Below are positions 42,472-51,115 of a DNA stretch of 64,000 nt, in pieces (positions within the stretch are counted from its first letter, which is position 1; each line of letters starts with the position of its first letter). Source of the stretch: Paraburkholderia sp. SOS3 (lineage in GTDB: Bacteria; Pseudomonadota; Gammaproteobacteria; Burkholderiales; Burkholderiaceae); NCBI RefSeq assembly GCF_001922345.1, contig NZ_CP018812.1, positions 2,790,001-2,854,000 on the forward strand, given 5' to 3'. The notes below the pieces were generated by a model. That model made no database searches and had not been told where the DNA came from. It worked only from the letters and a program-made list of their open reading frames with translations. Position numbers and translations under genes: made by a program.

Positions 42472-43946
42472 GACGCGAGGTGCAGAAGGTCTTCCTGGCT
42501 GGAGAGATGGCCGTCGATCACGGAGACCAACCGCCCGGACTTGAAGATTGCGATGCGATCGCTGACGTCGAGTACCTCCTGAGCTTCGGACGACACGACA
42601 ATGGCCGCGCCGCCCTGCGTGACGAAATCGTCGAGCAACTGGTAGATCTCCCGCTTGGCGCCTTCGTCGATGCCGCGCGTCGGCTCGTCGCACAGCAGGC
42701 AAACGGGGCTCGTCGACAGGCAGCGCGCCAGCACGACTTTCTGCTGGTTGCCGCCGCTCATCGACGAAACCGGCAGCGAAGCCGAAGCAGTCTTGATGCG
42801 CATGCGATCGATCATCGCGCGCACGAGCGCCTTGACCTTGCGCCCGTCGATCAGCGAAAAGCGCGACAGCGCCGGATAAGCGGACAGCGAAATGTTGTCG
42901 CGCACCGACGACGACAGGATCAGGCCGGTCTCCTTGCGGTCCTCGGTGACGAGCGCGAGACCGGCGCGGATCGCCTGGCGCGGGCTGCCCGGCGCAAGCC
43001 TGCGCCCCTTGAATTTCACTTCGCCGTCCTGTGCGTTCGTGAGCCCGTAGACGCAGTTCAGATATTCGCTGCGGCCCGAGCCCATCAATCCGTAGATGCC
43101 GAGCACTTCGCCGGCGCTGACCGACAGCGAAATATCCTCGAACTCGGCATTGCGCGAGAGGCCAGCGGTTTCGAGGACGGTTTGGCCAGTGGGCCGGCGC
43201 TTCTTGTCGTTCTGATTCAGCTTCCGCCCGACGATCGTGCTGACGAGATACGAACGGTCGATATCGGCGATGCGGCCGCTATCGACGAAGCGGCCGTCGC
43301 GAAACACCGTGTATCGGTCTGCAATCCGGAATACCTCGGAAAGCCGATGCGTCACATAGATGATGCCGGTGCCCTGCGCGGTCAGGCTGCGAATGGCATT
43401 GAACAGCACCTCGGTTTCCGATTCGCCGATCGCGGAAGTCGGCTCGTCCATGATCATCACGTCGCATTCGCGGCTGAACGCCTTGGCGATCTCGACGAGC
43501 TGGATTTGCGCGAGGCTCAGCGAGTCGACCGTTGCGCGCGCATCGATCGCGAAGCCGAGCCGGTCGAGCAGTTGCTGCGCCTTGCGCGCGAGCGCGTTGA
43601 ATTTCACGAGCACGCCCGCGCGACGCGGCTCGCGTCCGAGATAGAGGTTCTCGGCCACGGTCATGCCGCGGATCGGCGTGAGCTCCTGCGTGATGATCGC
43701 GATGCGGTTGGCGAGCGCGTCGGCCGGCGAACGGAAGTGAACCTCGCGCCCGTTGAGCAGAATCGTGCCGGCATCGCGCTCGAGGATGCCCATGATGATG
43801 CTGAGAAACGTCGACTTGCCGGCGCCGTTGCCGCCGCACAGCGCGTGGACACTTCCGCGGTGCAGGGTCAAGCGACCGTCGTCGAGTGCGGGAACGCCGT
43901 CGAACGACTTTTTCAGACCGCTCGCCTCGAGTAGCAGATCGCTCAC
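42468..43946 (-). CDS. CUT2 sugar ABC transporter ATPase (importer 2), first gene of the long operon
   Basis: A 492-residue double-ABC ATPase. Walker A is GGNGAGKST (about 39-47), with LSLAQIQLVEIAKAF and IMDEPTSAIG in the first half. The second half has an altered Walker A (GLMGSGRSEYL) and an intact MSGGNQQKVVLARCL. The start codon is GTG at 43946 with GGAGG six bases upstream; the ATG just before it runs into a stop after four codons. It heads the long minus-strand unit. An operator-like motif lies 27 bp upstream. Confidence 0.9.
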   Translation of the reverse strand: MSDLLLEASGLKKSFDGVPALDDGRLTLHRGSVHALCGGNGAGKSTFLSIIMGILERDAGTILLNGREVHFRSPADALANRIAIITQELTPIRGMTVAENLYLGREPRRAGVLVKFNALARKAQQLLDRLGFAIDARATVDSLSLAQIQLVEIAKAFSRECDVMIMDEPTSAIGESETEVLFNAIRSLTAQGTGIIYVTHRLSEVFRIADRYTVFRDGRFVDSGRIADIDRSYLVSTIVGRKLNQNDKKRRPTGQTVLETAGLSRNAEFEDISLSVSAGEVLGIYGLMGSGRSEYLNCVYGLTNAQDGEVKFKGRRLAPGSPRQAIRAGLALVTEDRKETGLILSSSVRDNISLSAYPALSRFSLIDGRKVKALVRAMIDRMRIKTASASLPVSSMSGGNQQKVVLARCLSTSPVCLLCDEPTRGIDEGAKREIYQLLDDFVTQGGAAIVVSSEAQEVLDVSDRIAIFKSGRLVSVIDGHLSSQEDLLHLAS

Positions 43947-43972
43947 CTTGCCTCCGTCATTTGCTCATCAAT

Positions 43973-43989
43973 GAACAATTGATCAATCG
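43973..43989. promoter_or_regulatory. Operator-like motif upstream of the long operon (site 2)
   Basis: GAACAATTGATCAATCG, containing the palindrome ATTGATCAAT, lies 27-43 bp upstream of the first gene of the minus-strand operon. It matches sites 1 and 3. Confidence 0.6.
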
Positions 43990-44186
43990 AGCGCTATCCT
44001 AGAGGGCAGGGAAAAGGGTGTCAATCTTCTGCAACAGATGGTTAACCCGCAGCAATCCGTCGTCTCAACGAGTATTACACGACGCTTATCGCCGCTTTTC
44101 GCGACAAAAGCGAGCTGAGGGGATGCTCACGCCAGCCGGGAATGCCACCCCTCACACGCCGAGTCAATGAGAATTTGATCTATATC

Positions 44187-44203
44187 GAACATATGATCGA
44201 TCA
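44187..44203. promoter_or_regulatory. Operator-like motif in the divergent spacer (site 3)
   Basis: GAACATATGATCGATCA, containing the palindrome TGATCGATCA, lies about 180 bp before the third importer cluster and 240 bp before the minus-strand operon. A weaker copy (TGAGAATTTGATCTATAT) directly precedes it at 44168-44185, so this may be a tandem site. Confidence 0.55.
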
Positions 44204-44385
44204 GCGCGAATCCATTGATGAGGCATAAAGCGGTATCGACAAGTACACCGCACGCGTGTTTGTCCCCATGCGGGTAAACACCGCTGACTACCGACATATC
44301 AACTTGTCATACTGGTTGAACAGCTACCAAGCGGGCGAAGTGTCAAATAAACGTCGCCGTGATGGCGACCCACTGAGGAGACGTC

Positions 44386-45636
44386 ATGCTGTCGAATATC
44401 AACGGTGAGCGGCCGTACCCAGCAACGGGCCGCAACTTCATCACGCGGGACGGAAGGCGGCGCGGGGCCGCCCTGCTCGCGTTCCTTTGCGGCGGACTGC
44501 TGGCGGCCGGCCATGCGTTCGCACAAACTCAAACGCGCGCGACGCCATACGACGCATGGCCGCAACCGCAAATCCGCAAGACGATTTCCGTCGACGACGC
44601 GAAAGCCATCGTCAAGGAACGCACGCAGGCGCAAACCGAATGGAAAGGTCCGACCAGCGGTCCGCGCGCATCGACCCAGCCGCTGACCATCGTCTACGTC
44701 TCGGCGGACCAGTCGTACGTGTCGTTCGTGAACTGGGGCCGCGGCGTCACCGAAGCGGCCAAGGCGCTGGGCTGGAAAGCCGTCGTGCTGAACGGCCAGG
44801 GCACCGTGACCGGCACGCTCGCCGCGATGCAACAGGCGGTCGCGAGCAAGCCCGCCGCGATCGTGACGTCCGCCGACGCCAGCGCGTTGCAAGGTCCGAT
44901 CAAGCAGGCGGTCGCACAGCACATTCCGGTGATCGGCATTCACGCGACCGCGTTCCCGGGCCCGGATCCGAAGCTTGGCCTGTACAACAACATCTCGTCG
45001 AATCCCGCTGAAATCGGCGAGACGCAAGCGGCCTATGTGATCGCCCAGTCGAACGGTACGGCCAAAGACCTGCACTTCCTCGACAACAGCTTTGCGATCG
45101 CGCGTTTCAAGGCCGAGGCTGCGACCGATCCAATCAAGGCATGCAGCGGCTGCAAGTTCATCGACATGGTGAACATCCCGATCGCCGATCAGACGCGCCG
45201 GATTCCGGCGGTCATCTCGGGCATCGTCGCGAATCAGGGCAAGGGCTGGTGGGGCACGACCTGCTGCGACAATTTCTATCCGTACATCGCGTCGGCGTTG
45301 CGCGCTTCGGGCGTGAAGCCCGACGAAGTGCATCTGGTCGGCTCGGATGGGCCGCCGTCCGCCTATGACATGATCCGCAAAGGCGAATACGAAGTCGCGA
45401 CCGTCCCGGAGCCGAGCACGCTGTTCGGTTACGAAGCGGTGGATTCGATCGTGCGCGCGATGGCCGGCGAACCGCCGTCGAAGTTCGTGCAGCCGACCTA
45501 TCTCGTCACGAAAGAAAACGCCGATGCGGAAGGCGGCAAGAACAACGAGTTCATCCCGAGCAACGGCTTCGCGTGCCATTACCAGAACATCTGGCGCGGC
45601 ACCAACACGGCTTGCGGCGGCAAGAGCGGAGGCTGA
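44386..45636 (+). CDS. CUT2-type sugar-binding protein with extra cysteines (importer 3)
   Basis: A 416-residue binding protein. A signal peptide with an extended n-region runs to about residue 47 (GAALLAFLCGGLLAAGHAFA). The periplasmic fold starts only at PLTIVYVSADQSYVSFVNWG near 98, leaving a charged linker of about 50 residues. The mature part holds six cysteines (ACSGCKF, TTCCDNF, FACHYQ, TACGG), unusual for this family and suggesting disulfides. Homologues bind pentoses, polyols or sugar acids; the ligand is unknown. It is first in a plus-strand unit with ATPase, permease, dehydrogenase, regulator and lactonase. Confidence 0.85.
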   Translation: MLSNINGERPYPATGRNFITRDGRRRGAALLAFLCGGLLAAGHAFAQTQTRATPYDAWPQPQIRKTISVDDAKAIVKERTQAQTEWKGPTSGPRASTQPLTIVYVSADQSYVSFVNWGRGVTEAAKALGWKAVVLNGQGTVTGTLAAMQQAVASKPAAIVTSADASALQGPIKQAVAQHIPVIGIHATAFPGPDPKLGLYNNISSNPAEIGETQAAYVIAQSNGTAKDLHFLDNSFAIARFKAEAATDPIKACSGCKFIDMVNIPIADQTRRIPAVISGIVANQGKGWWGTTCCDNFYPYIASALRASGVKPDEVHLVGSDGPPSAYDMIRKGEYEVATVPEPSTLFGYEAVDSIVRAMAGEPPSKFVQPTYLVTKENADAEGGKNNEFIPSNGFACHYQNIWRGTNTACGGKSGG

Positions 45637-45638
45637 CG

Positions 45639-47180
45639 ATGACAGCCGGCACCGTGCCGCTGCTCGAGGCGCGCAGCATCACCAAGCGCTTCTTCGGTGC
45701 GCTTGCGCTCGACGCCGCGTCGTTCGAGTTACGCGCCGGCGAGATTCATGCGCTGATCGGTGAAAACGGTGCCGGCAAATCGACCTTCATCAAGATTCTC
45801 GCGGGCGTCTATCAGGCAGACGGCGGCGAGATACGGCTCGACGGCCAGGTCGCCGACCCGGCCGTCGATGCCTTGCCGCTCGCCTTCGTTCACCAGGATC
45901 TCGCACTCGTCGACGATCTGAGCGTCGGCGAAAATATTGCGCTGATCGCGGGCTACCCGCGCAAGCGCGGGCTCATCGACTGGCAGGCAGTGATGCGTCA
46001 GGTCGCGCCGCTCTACGCGGCGATGGACGTCGAACCGCCCGATCCCGAACGCCTCGTCGTCACGCTGAGCCTGTCCGAGAAGGCGATCCTCGGCATCGTG
46101 CGCAGCCTCGCGGGCAAGCCGCGCGCGCTCGTGCTCGACGAGCCGACCGCCGCCCTGCCCGAAGCCGATGCGCAACGGCTCTTCGAGGCGATCCGCCGTC
46201 TGCGCGACGCGGGCACCAGCATCATCTACGTCTCGCATCGGCTCAACGAGCTGTTCGGCCTCGCAGACCGCGTGACCGTGTTTCGCGACGGCCGCCACGT
46301 GCATACGGCGGAGATCCGCGCGACGAATCCGGAACGGCTGATCGCGCAGATGCTCGGCCGGCCGCTCGAAAGCGTCGAGATCGCGCGTCACGATGCAGCG
46401 AGGCAGCCTGCCGCGCTACGCGTGGAGGATCTCGTGGTCGAAGGCCGCGGGCCGCTGTCGTTCGAAGCGAGCCCGGGCGAAGTGCTGGGCCTCGTCGGCT
46501 TGCGCGGCGGCGGACAGGAAGCCGCGGGCCGTGCGATCTTCGGCGCGCTGACGGCCGATGCGGGGCGCATCGTGCTCGATGGCCGCGCCCTGCCGCGTAC
46601 CGACGGCATCGGCGCGCGCATCCGCGCGGGTATCGTGCTGCTCGCCGGCGACCGCATGCGCGAGAGCACGTTTCCCGGCATGACGCTCGCCGAAAACCTG
46701 TTTCCCAATCCGCTCATCACCGCGCGCGGTCTCTGGCAGCCGCGCGCCACTGCGACCGAGCGCAAGACCGTGCATGCGCGTCTCGAGCAGTTCGACGTGC
46801 GCCCGCGCAATCCGGGCTCGCTGATCGACTGGCTCAGCGGCGGCAACCAGCAGAAGGTATGTCTCGCACGCTGGCTCGAAGCGCGTGCGCGCGTGGTGAT
46901 TCTCGAGGAACCCACCGCGGGCGTCGACATCGGCGCCAAGCTGTCGATTCACCAGATGCTGCGCAAGGCGGCGGCCGACGGCGCGGCCGTGATCGTCGTG
47001 TCGTCGGACCTCGAAGAAGTCGCGGCCGTCTGCGACCGCGCCCTCGTGATCGACCGCGGCCGCGTCGCCGCGGAACTCGCCGGCCATGCAATGACGATGG
47101 ATGCGCTGATCGCGCGCTCGTCCCTTGGCGAGCGCCGGTCCGGCGCGCAAGACGCGACCTACCTTTCGGATAACGTATGA
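45639..47180 (+). CDS. CUT2 sugar ABC transporter ATPase (importer 3)
   Basis: A 513-residue double-ABC ATPase. The first half has Walker A GENGAGKST (about 40-48) and DEPTAALPEAD, but the signature is degenerate (LSLSEKAIL). The second half has an altered Walker A (GLRGGGQEAAGRAI) and the intact LSGGNQQKVCLARWL. That asymmetry is normal for RbsA-type proteins. The ATG at 45639 is two bases after the binding-protein stop. It ends in an ATGA overlap with the permease gene. Confidence 0.9.
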   Translation: MTAGTVPLLEARSITKRFFGALALDAASFELRAGEIHALIGENGAGKSTFIKILAGVYQADGGEIRLDGQVADPAVDALPLAFVHQDLALVDDLSVGENIALIAGYPRKRGLIDWQAVMRQVAPLYAAMDVEPPDPERLVVTLSLSEKAILGIVRSLAGKPRALVLDEPTAALPEADAQRLFEAIRRLRDAGTSIIYVSHRLNELFGLADRVTVFRDGRHVHTAEIRATNPERLIAQMLGRPLESVEIARHDAARQPAALRVEDLVVEGRGPLSFEASPGEVLGLVGLRGGGQEAAGRAIFGALTADAGRIVLDGRALPRTDGIGARIRAGIVLLAGDRMRESTFPGMTLAENLFPNPLITARGLWQPRATATERKTVHARLEQFDVRPRNPGSLIDWLSGGNQQKVCLARWLEARARVVILEEPTAGVDIGAKLSIHQMLRKAAADGAAVIVVSSDLEEVAAVCDRALVIDRGRVAAELAGHAMTMDALIARSSLGERRSGAQDATYLSDNV

Positions 47181-48229
47181 ATAGCACCAGCGGAAATGGC
47201 GTCGAATCGAGCAGGGCAAGCGGGCCGACGGCGCCGCGCAGGCCGCCGCCCACTGCCGCGAAACGCGCGGTCGAACTGTTCGCGAACTACGGGCTGATTT
47301 TCGTGTTCGCGCTCGTTCTGATCGTGTTCTCCGCGCTGCGGCCGGACACGTTTCTGAGCAGCGGAAACATCGGCAATCTGCTGACGAGCCAGTCGGTGAC
47401 TGCGCTGCTCGCGTTCGCCGTGATGCTGCCGCTCGCCACCGGGCGCTTCGATCTGTCGGTCGGATATCACGTCGGCATGGCGCAGGTGCTCGTGATCGGC
47501 TTTCAGGTCAACAGCGGGCTCTCGTGGCCCGTTGCCGCCGCGCTCGTCATCGCGATCGGCGCGTTAGTCGGTTTGATCAACGGCATTCTGGTCACGCGCT
47601 TCAAGATCGACTCGTTCATTGCGACGATGGGCATGGGTTCGCTGCTCTACGGCGTGTCGAACTGGTACACGGGCGGCCAGCAGATCGCCGGCTTCAACCT
47701 GCCCGACGGCTTTTCGAACCTGTCCCAGGTGCTCGGCTACGTGCCACTGCCCGCGGTCTACGTGGCGGTCGTCGCGATCGTGCTGTGGATCGTGCTCGAG
47801 CGGCTGCCGGTCGGACGCAGTCTTTATGTGATCGGTTCGAACGCGCGCGCGGCCGAACTGTCCGGCCTGCGCACCGGCAGCTACATCTGCGGCGCGTTCG
47901 CCGCGTCGGGGCTGTTATGCGCCATCGCGGGCGTCCTGCTCGGCAGCATTCTGCGTTCGGGCACGCCCTCGGTCGGCGCCGAATATCTGCTGCCGGCTTT
48001 TGCGGGCTCGCTGCTTGGCGCCACGTCGATCCGGCCAGGGCGCGTCAACGTCGGCGGCACGCTGCTCGCGATCCTGATCGTCGCGTTCTCGTTCTCGGGC
48101 GTACAGCAGCTGGGCGCACCGTTCTATGTCGAATATTTCTTCAACGGCGGCATTCTGATCGTAGCGGTCGCCTTGTCCGTGTACGCGGCGATCCGTCGCC
48201 GCAAAGCGGCCGTGAACGCGGCCGGCTAA
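47177..48229 (+). CDS. CUT2 sugar ABC transporter permease (importer 3)
   Basis: A 350-residue RbsC-type permease with about ten helices: TGRFDLSVGYHVGMAQV near 93-109, LVTRFKIDSFIATMGMGSLLYG and LPAFAGSLLGATSIRPGRVNVGGT. A cytoplasmic N-terminal stretch of about 35 residues precedes the first helix. The start overlaps the ATPase stop (ATGA at 47177). It completes importer 3. Confidence 0.9.
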   Translation: MNSTSGNGVESSRASGPTAPRRPPPTAAKRAVELFANYGLIFVFALVLIVFSALRPDTFLSSGNIGNLLTSQSVTALLAFAVMLPLATGRFDLSVGYHVGMAQVLVIGFQVNSGLSWPVAAALVIAIGALVGLINGILVTRFKIDSFIATMGMGSLLYGVSNWYTGGQQIAGFNLPDGFSNLSQVLGYVPLPAVYVAVVAIVLWIVLERLPVGRSLYVIGSNARAAELSGLRTGSYICGAFAASGLLCAIAGVLLGSILRSGTPSVGAEYLLPAFAGSLLGATSIRPGRVNVGGTLLAILIVAFSFSGVQQLGAPFYVEYFFNGGILIVAVALSVYAAIRRRKAAVNAAG

Positions 48230-48250
48230 TCTTTCTGGAGTGGATCGTTT

Positions 48251-49201
48251 ATGACTCGGGTTGCGGTGATTGGATGTGGCGTGGTCGGCTCGTCGTGGGC
48301 CCTCGTTTTCTCGCGCGCCGGTTTCGACGTTGCCGTGTGGGACGCGACGCCAGGGGCCGTGCAGCAGACGCTCGCGTTCGTGCGCGAATCGATCGGCAGT
48401 CTCGCGAAACAGGGGCTCGGCGGCAGCGAGAGCGCCGATACGGTCTGCGCAAGGCTCCATCCATGCGCGACGCTCGAAGAGGCGCTCGCCAACGCCGACT
48501 ATGTTCAGGAAAGCGCGCCGGAGCGCCTGCAGATCAAACGCGAGCTGTATCAGCGGCTCGATACGCTTGCCGCGCCCGATGTCGTGCTCGCGAGTTCGAC
48601 GTCCGGCTTACCGGCGTCGTCGTTCACCAATCATCTCGCGACACGCGCGCGCTGCCTCGTCGTGCACCCGATCAATCCGCCGCATCTGATTCCGCTCGTC
48701 GAGCTGGTGCCGACGCCGTGGACCGATCCGGCGGTGCTCGAGCGCGCCGCGAAACTGATGGAGCAGGTCGGCCAGGCGCCGATCCGTCTGTCCCGCGAGG
48801 TCAACGGTTTCGTCGTGAACCGGCTGCAAAGCGCGCTGCTCGGCGAGGCGTTCCGGCTCGTCGAAGACGGCGTGCTGAGCGTGGCCGATGTCGACAAGGC
48901 GGTGGCCGACGGCCTCGGCTTGCGCTGGTTTTTCATGGGGCCGTTCGAGACCATCGATCTGAACGCGCAGCAGGGCGTGGCCGAATACTGCCGCAATCTC
49001 GGACCGATGTATTACGGCCTCGCGAAAGAGCAGGCGGACCCGCGCGAATGGGGGCCGCAGCTCGTCGCCGCCATCGAGCAGCAGCGCCGCGTGCTGACGC
49101 CGGCCGATGCATTGCCCGCGCGCCGCGCATGGCGGGACCGATGCCTCGCCGCGCTCGTCGCCGCCAAGCGGCGCGTACTCGGTGCTGAAGGGAGCGTGTA
49201 G
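48251..49201 (+). CDS. 3-hydroxyacyl-CoA dehydrogenase-like enzyme, L-gulonate 3-dehydrogenase type
   Basis: A 316-residue NAD-dependent dehydrogenase. The Rossmann motif is VIGCGVVGSSWALVFSRAG (residues 6-24), the active-site region is VVHPINPPHLIPLVELVP with the catalytic His near 138, and EVNGFVVNRLQSALLGEAF follows. This is the short form shared by L-gulonate 3-dehydrogenase (lambda-crystallin) and carnitine dehydrogenase, without a fatty-acid context. In a sugar-import cluster with a lactonase, oxidation of a sugar acid at C3 is the likely job. Carnitine or another hydroxy acid cannot be excluded. It lies 21 bp after the permease gene. Confidence 0.78.
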   Translation: MTRVAVIGCGVVGSSWALVFSRAGFDVAVWDATPGAVQQTLAFVRESIGSLAKQGLGGSESADTVCARLHPCATLEEALANADYVQESAPERLQIKRELYQRLDTLAAPDVVLASSTSGLPASSFTNHLATRARCLVVHPINPPHLIPLVELVPTPWTDPAVLERAAKLMEQVGQAPIRLSREVNGFVVNRLQSALLGEAFRLVEDGVLSVADVDKAVADGLGLRWFFMGPFETIDLNAQQGVAEYCRNLGPMYYGLAKEQADPREWGPQLVAAIEQQRRVLTPADALPARRAWRDRCLAALVAAKRRVLGAEGSV

Positions 49202-49236
49202 CATAGTAAGTTTATCGTCGCCATCACGAGCCTTTT

Positions 49237-50028
49237 ATGTCCACGCCCCCCTCCACTTTCCCGATCAAACGCCAGCGCCTGTTCGATCAGGTCGCCCAGC
49301 ATCTGGAAGCGATGATCCTGTCGGGAGAAGTCGGCGTGGGCGATCCGCTGCCTTCCGAACGCGAATTGATGGAACGCTTCGGCGTCGGCCGTCCGGCGGT
49401 GCGCGAAGCGCTGTTATGGCTGAACAAGAAGGGGTTGATTTCGGTGAGCGCAGGCGAGCGCGCACGCGTCGTGGAACCCGACCCGAGCGAACTGCTCGAG
49501 CATCTGTCGGGAGCGGCGCTGCTATTCGCATCGACGCCTCGCGGCATGCAGCAGTTTCAGCAAACGCGGCTTTTCACCGAGGTGGCGCTCGCGCGCGAGG
49601 CATGCCGGTGGACCTCGGCCGACGACCTCAAGCGTCTCGAACAGCTGCTGCGCGACAATGAAGCGAGCGCGGGCAACATGGAGACGTTCGCGAGAACCGA
49701 CGACGCATTTCATTTCGGCATCGCGAGCCTTGCGCACAATCCGCTGATCGACGCGTTGTATCGCAGTGTGCTGAGCGTGCTGCAGAATCAGCGCTATACG
49801 TCATTGCAGCATCACGATGCGCTCCATGCGGCGATCGACTGTCACACGCGAATTTTCGACGCAATCGCCGCGCGCGATCCGGACCGCGCCGAGCAGGTCA
49901 TGCGCACGCATCTGACCAATGTCGAGAGTTTTTATTGGGACGTGCGGGGCAAGCCAGCGCGGCATCCGCCGGACGCCGCGGCAGATGCGTCGCAGGCGGC
50001 GGAGAAGCCGCGCAAAAAAACCAATTAG
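49237..50028 (+). CDS. GntR-family regulator with FCD domain
   Basis: A 263-residue FadR/GntR regulator. The winged helix occupies about residues 10-80 (LEAMILSGEVGVGDPLPSERE, LMERFGVGRPAVREALLWLNKKGLI). The FCD domain follows at about 100-235, with metal-ligand histidines in FHFGIASLAHNPLID and CHTRIFDAI. FCD proteins usually sense sugar acids or other carboxylates, which fits the dehydrogenase and lactonase on either side. It is probably the local repressor of the third importer cluster. Start ATG at 49237. Confidence 0.87.
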   Translation: MSTPPSTFPIKRQRLFDQVAQHLEAMILSGEVGVGDPLPSERELMERFGVGRPAVREALLWLNKKGLISVSAGERARVVEPDPSELLEHLSGAALLFASTPRGMQQFQQTRLFTEVALAREACRWTSADDLKRLEQLLRDNEASAGNMETFARTDDAFHFGIASLAHNPLIDALYRSVLSVLQNQRYTSLQHHDALHAAIDCHTRIFDAIAARDPDRAEQVMRTHLTNVESFYWDVRGKPARHPPDAAADASQAAEKPRKKTN

Positions 50029-50076
50029 CAGGCAGAGCGGCCGGCATGGCCGAAGTCATAACAACGGAGACGCATC

Positions 50077-50985
50077 ATGGCGTATTTCGAAGCGATCGAT
50101 CCGCGCTTCATGCGGTACATCATTCCGGTATGCACACTGGAGACGCTACACACGGGCATGCGTTGGGCCGAAGGTCCGGTGTACTTCGCCGACGGCCGCT
50201 ATCTGTTGCTGAGCGACATTCCGAACAACCGGATGTTGCGCTGGGAAGAAGAGACCGGGCAGGTCAGCGTATTCCGCTATCCGTCGGGCTTTTCTAACGG
50301 CAACACGCGCGACCGCCAGGGGCGGCTCGTCAGCTGCGAGCACGGCAACCGGCGCGTTACACGCACCGAGCCGGACGGCACGATCACGGTGCTTGCCGAG
50401 CGCGTGGGCGGCAAGCGCCTCAATTCGCCGAACGATGTCGTGATCAGATCCGACGGTACGGTCTGGTTCACGGATCCGCCCTACGGCATTCTGACCGACT
50501 ACGAAGGGTACAAGGCCGAGAGCGAGATCGGCGGATGCCATGTGTATCGCTGCGATCCGCAAACAGGCGAAATCACCGTGGTCGCCGACGACTTCGTCAA
50601 ACCCAACGGGCTTGCGTTCTCGGCCGACGAACGGCAGTTGTTCATCGCGGATTCCGGCCGCTCGCATGCACCGGACGCGCCTCATCATATACGTGTGTTC
50701 GATGTGACGGATGGCGGGAAACTGACCAACGGGCGCGTGTTTGCGACGATCGAACCCGGCATACCCGACGGCTTCAGACTCGACGAAGACGGCAACCTGT
50801 GGGTGAGCGCCGGCGACGGCGTGCACTGCATCGACGCCTCGGGCGAATTGATCGGCAAGATCCTCACGCCCGAAACCGTGGCCAACGTGACGTTCGGCGG
50901 CCCCAAGCGGAATCGCCTGTTCATCGCGGCGACCTCGACGTTGTATGCGGTTTTCGTCAACACGCGAGGTATTCAGACACCCTGA
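50077..50985 (+). CDS. SMP-30/gluconolactonase-family lactonase
   Basis: A 302-residue six-bladed beta-propeller of the SMP-30 family. Landmarks are GMRWAEGPVYFADGRYLLLSD split over 28-48 with the metal-ligand Glu, LNSPNDVVIRSDGTVWFTDPPYG with Asn and Asp ligands around 115-135, and KPNGLAFSADERQLFIADSG around 175-195. Such enzymes hydrolyse sugar lactones to sugar acids with a divalent metal. It closes the third importer cluster, 48 bp after the regulator. It would feed the dehydrogenase with an open-chain acid; the sugar is unknown. No signal peptide is seen. Confidence 0.87.
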   Translation: MAYFEAIDPRFMRYIIPVCTLETLHTGMRWAEGPVYFADGRYLLLSDIPNNRMLRWEEETGQVSVFRYPSGFSNGNTRDRQGRLVSCEHGNRRVTRTEPDGTITVLAERVGGKRLNSPNDVVIRSDGTVWFTDPPYGILTDYEGYKAESEIGGCHVYRCDPQTGEITVVADDFVKPNGLAFSADERQLFIADSGRSHAPDAPHHIRVFDVTDGGKLTNGRVFATIEPGIPDGFRLDEDGNLWVSAGDGVHCIDASGELIGKILTPETVANVTFGGPKRNRLFIAATSTLYAVFVNTRGIQTP

Positions 50986-51115
50986 CCACGAAGGCCGGAG
51001 CGGTCGACGAACCATGCGGGCCGGGGTGCGCGCGCCGGTCGCATGCAAAAATCCGTAACCTCGTCGATGGTCGGCGGCATAATTCACACATATTTCATAC
51101 TCGTGTGGCCTGCCG

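Larger units (their letters stand above)
43947..44385. other. 439-bp divergent control region between importers 2 and 3
   Basis: No gene is supported. The region is visibly AT-richer than its surroundings and holds operator-like sites 2 and 3. A weak TGGT-N9-ACCA repeat at 44313-44329 could be the site of the GntR regulator of the plus-strand cluster. GAGGAGAC precedes the start at 44386. Confidence 0.6.
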
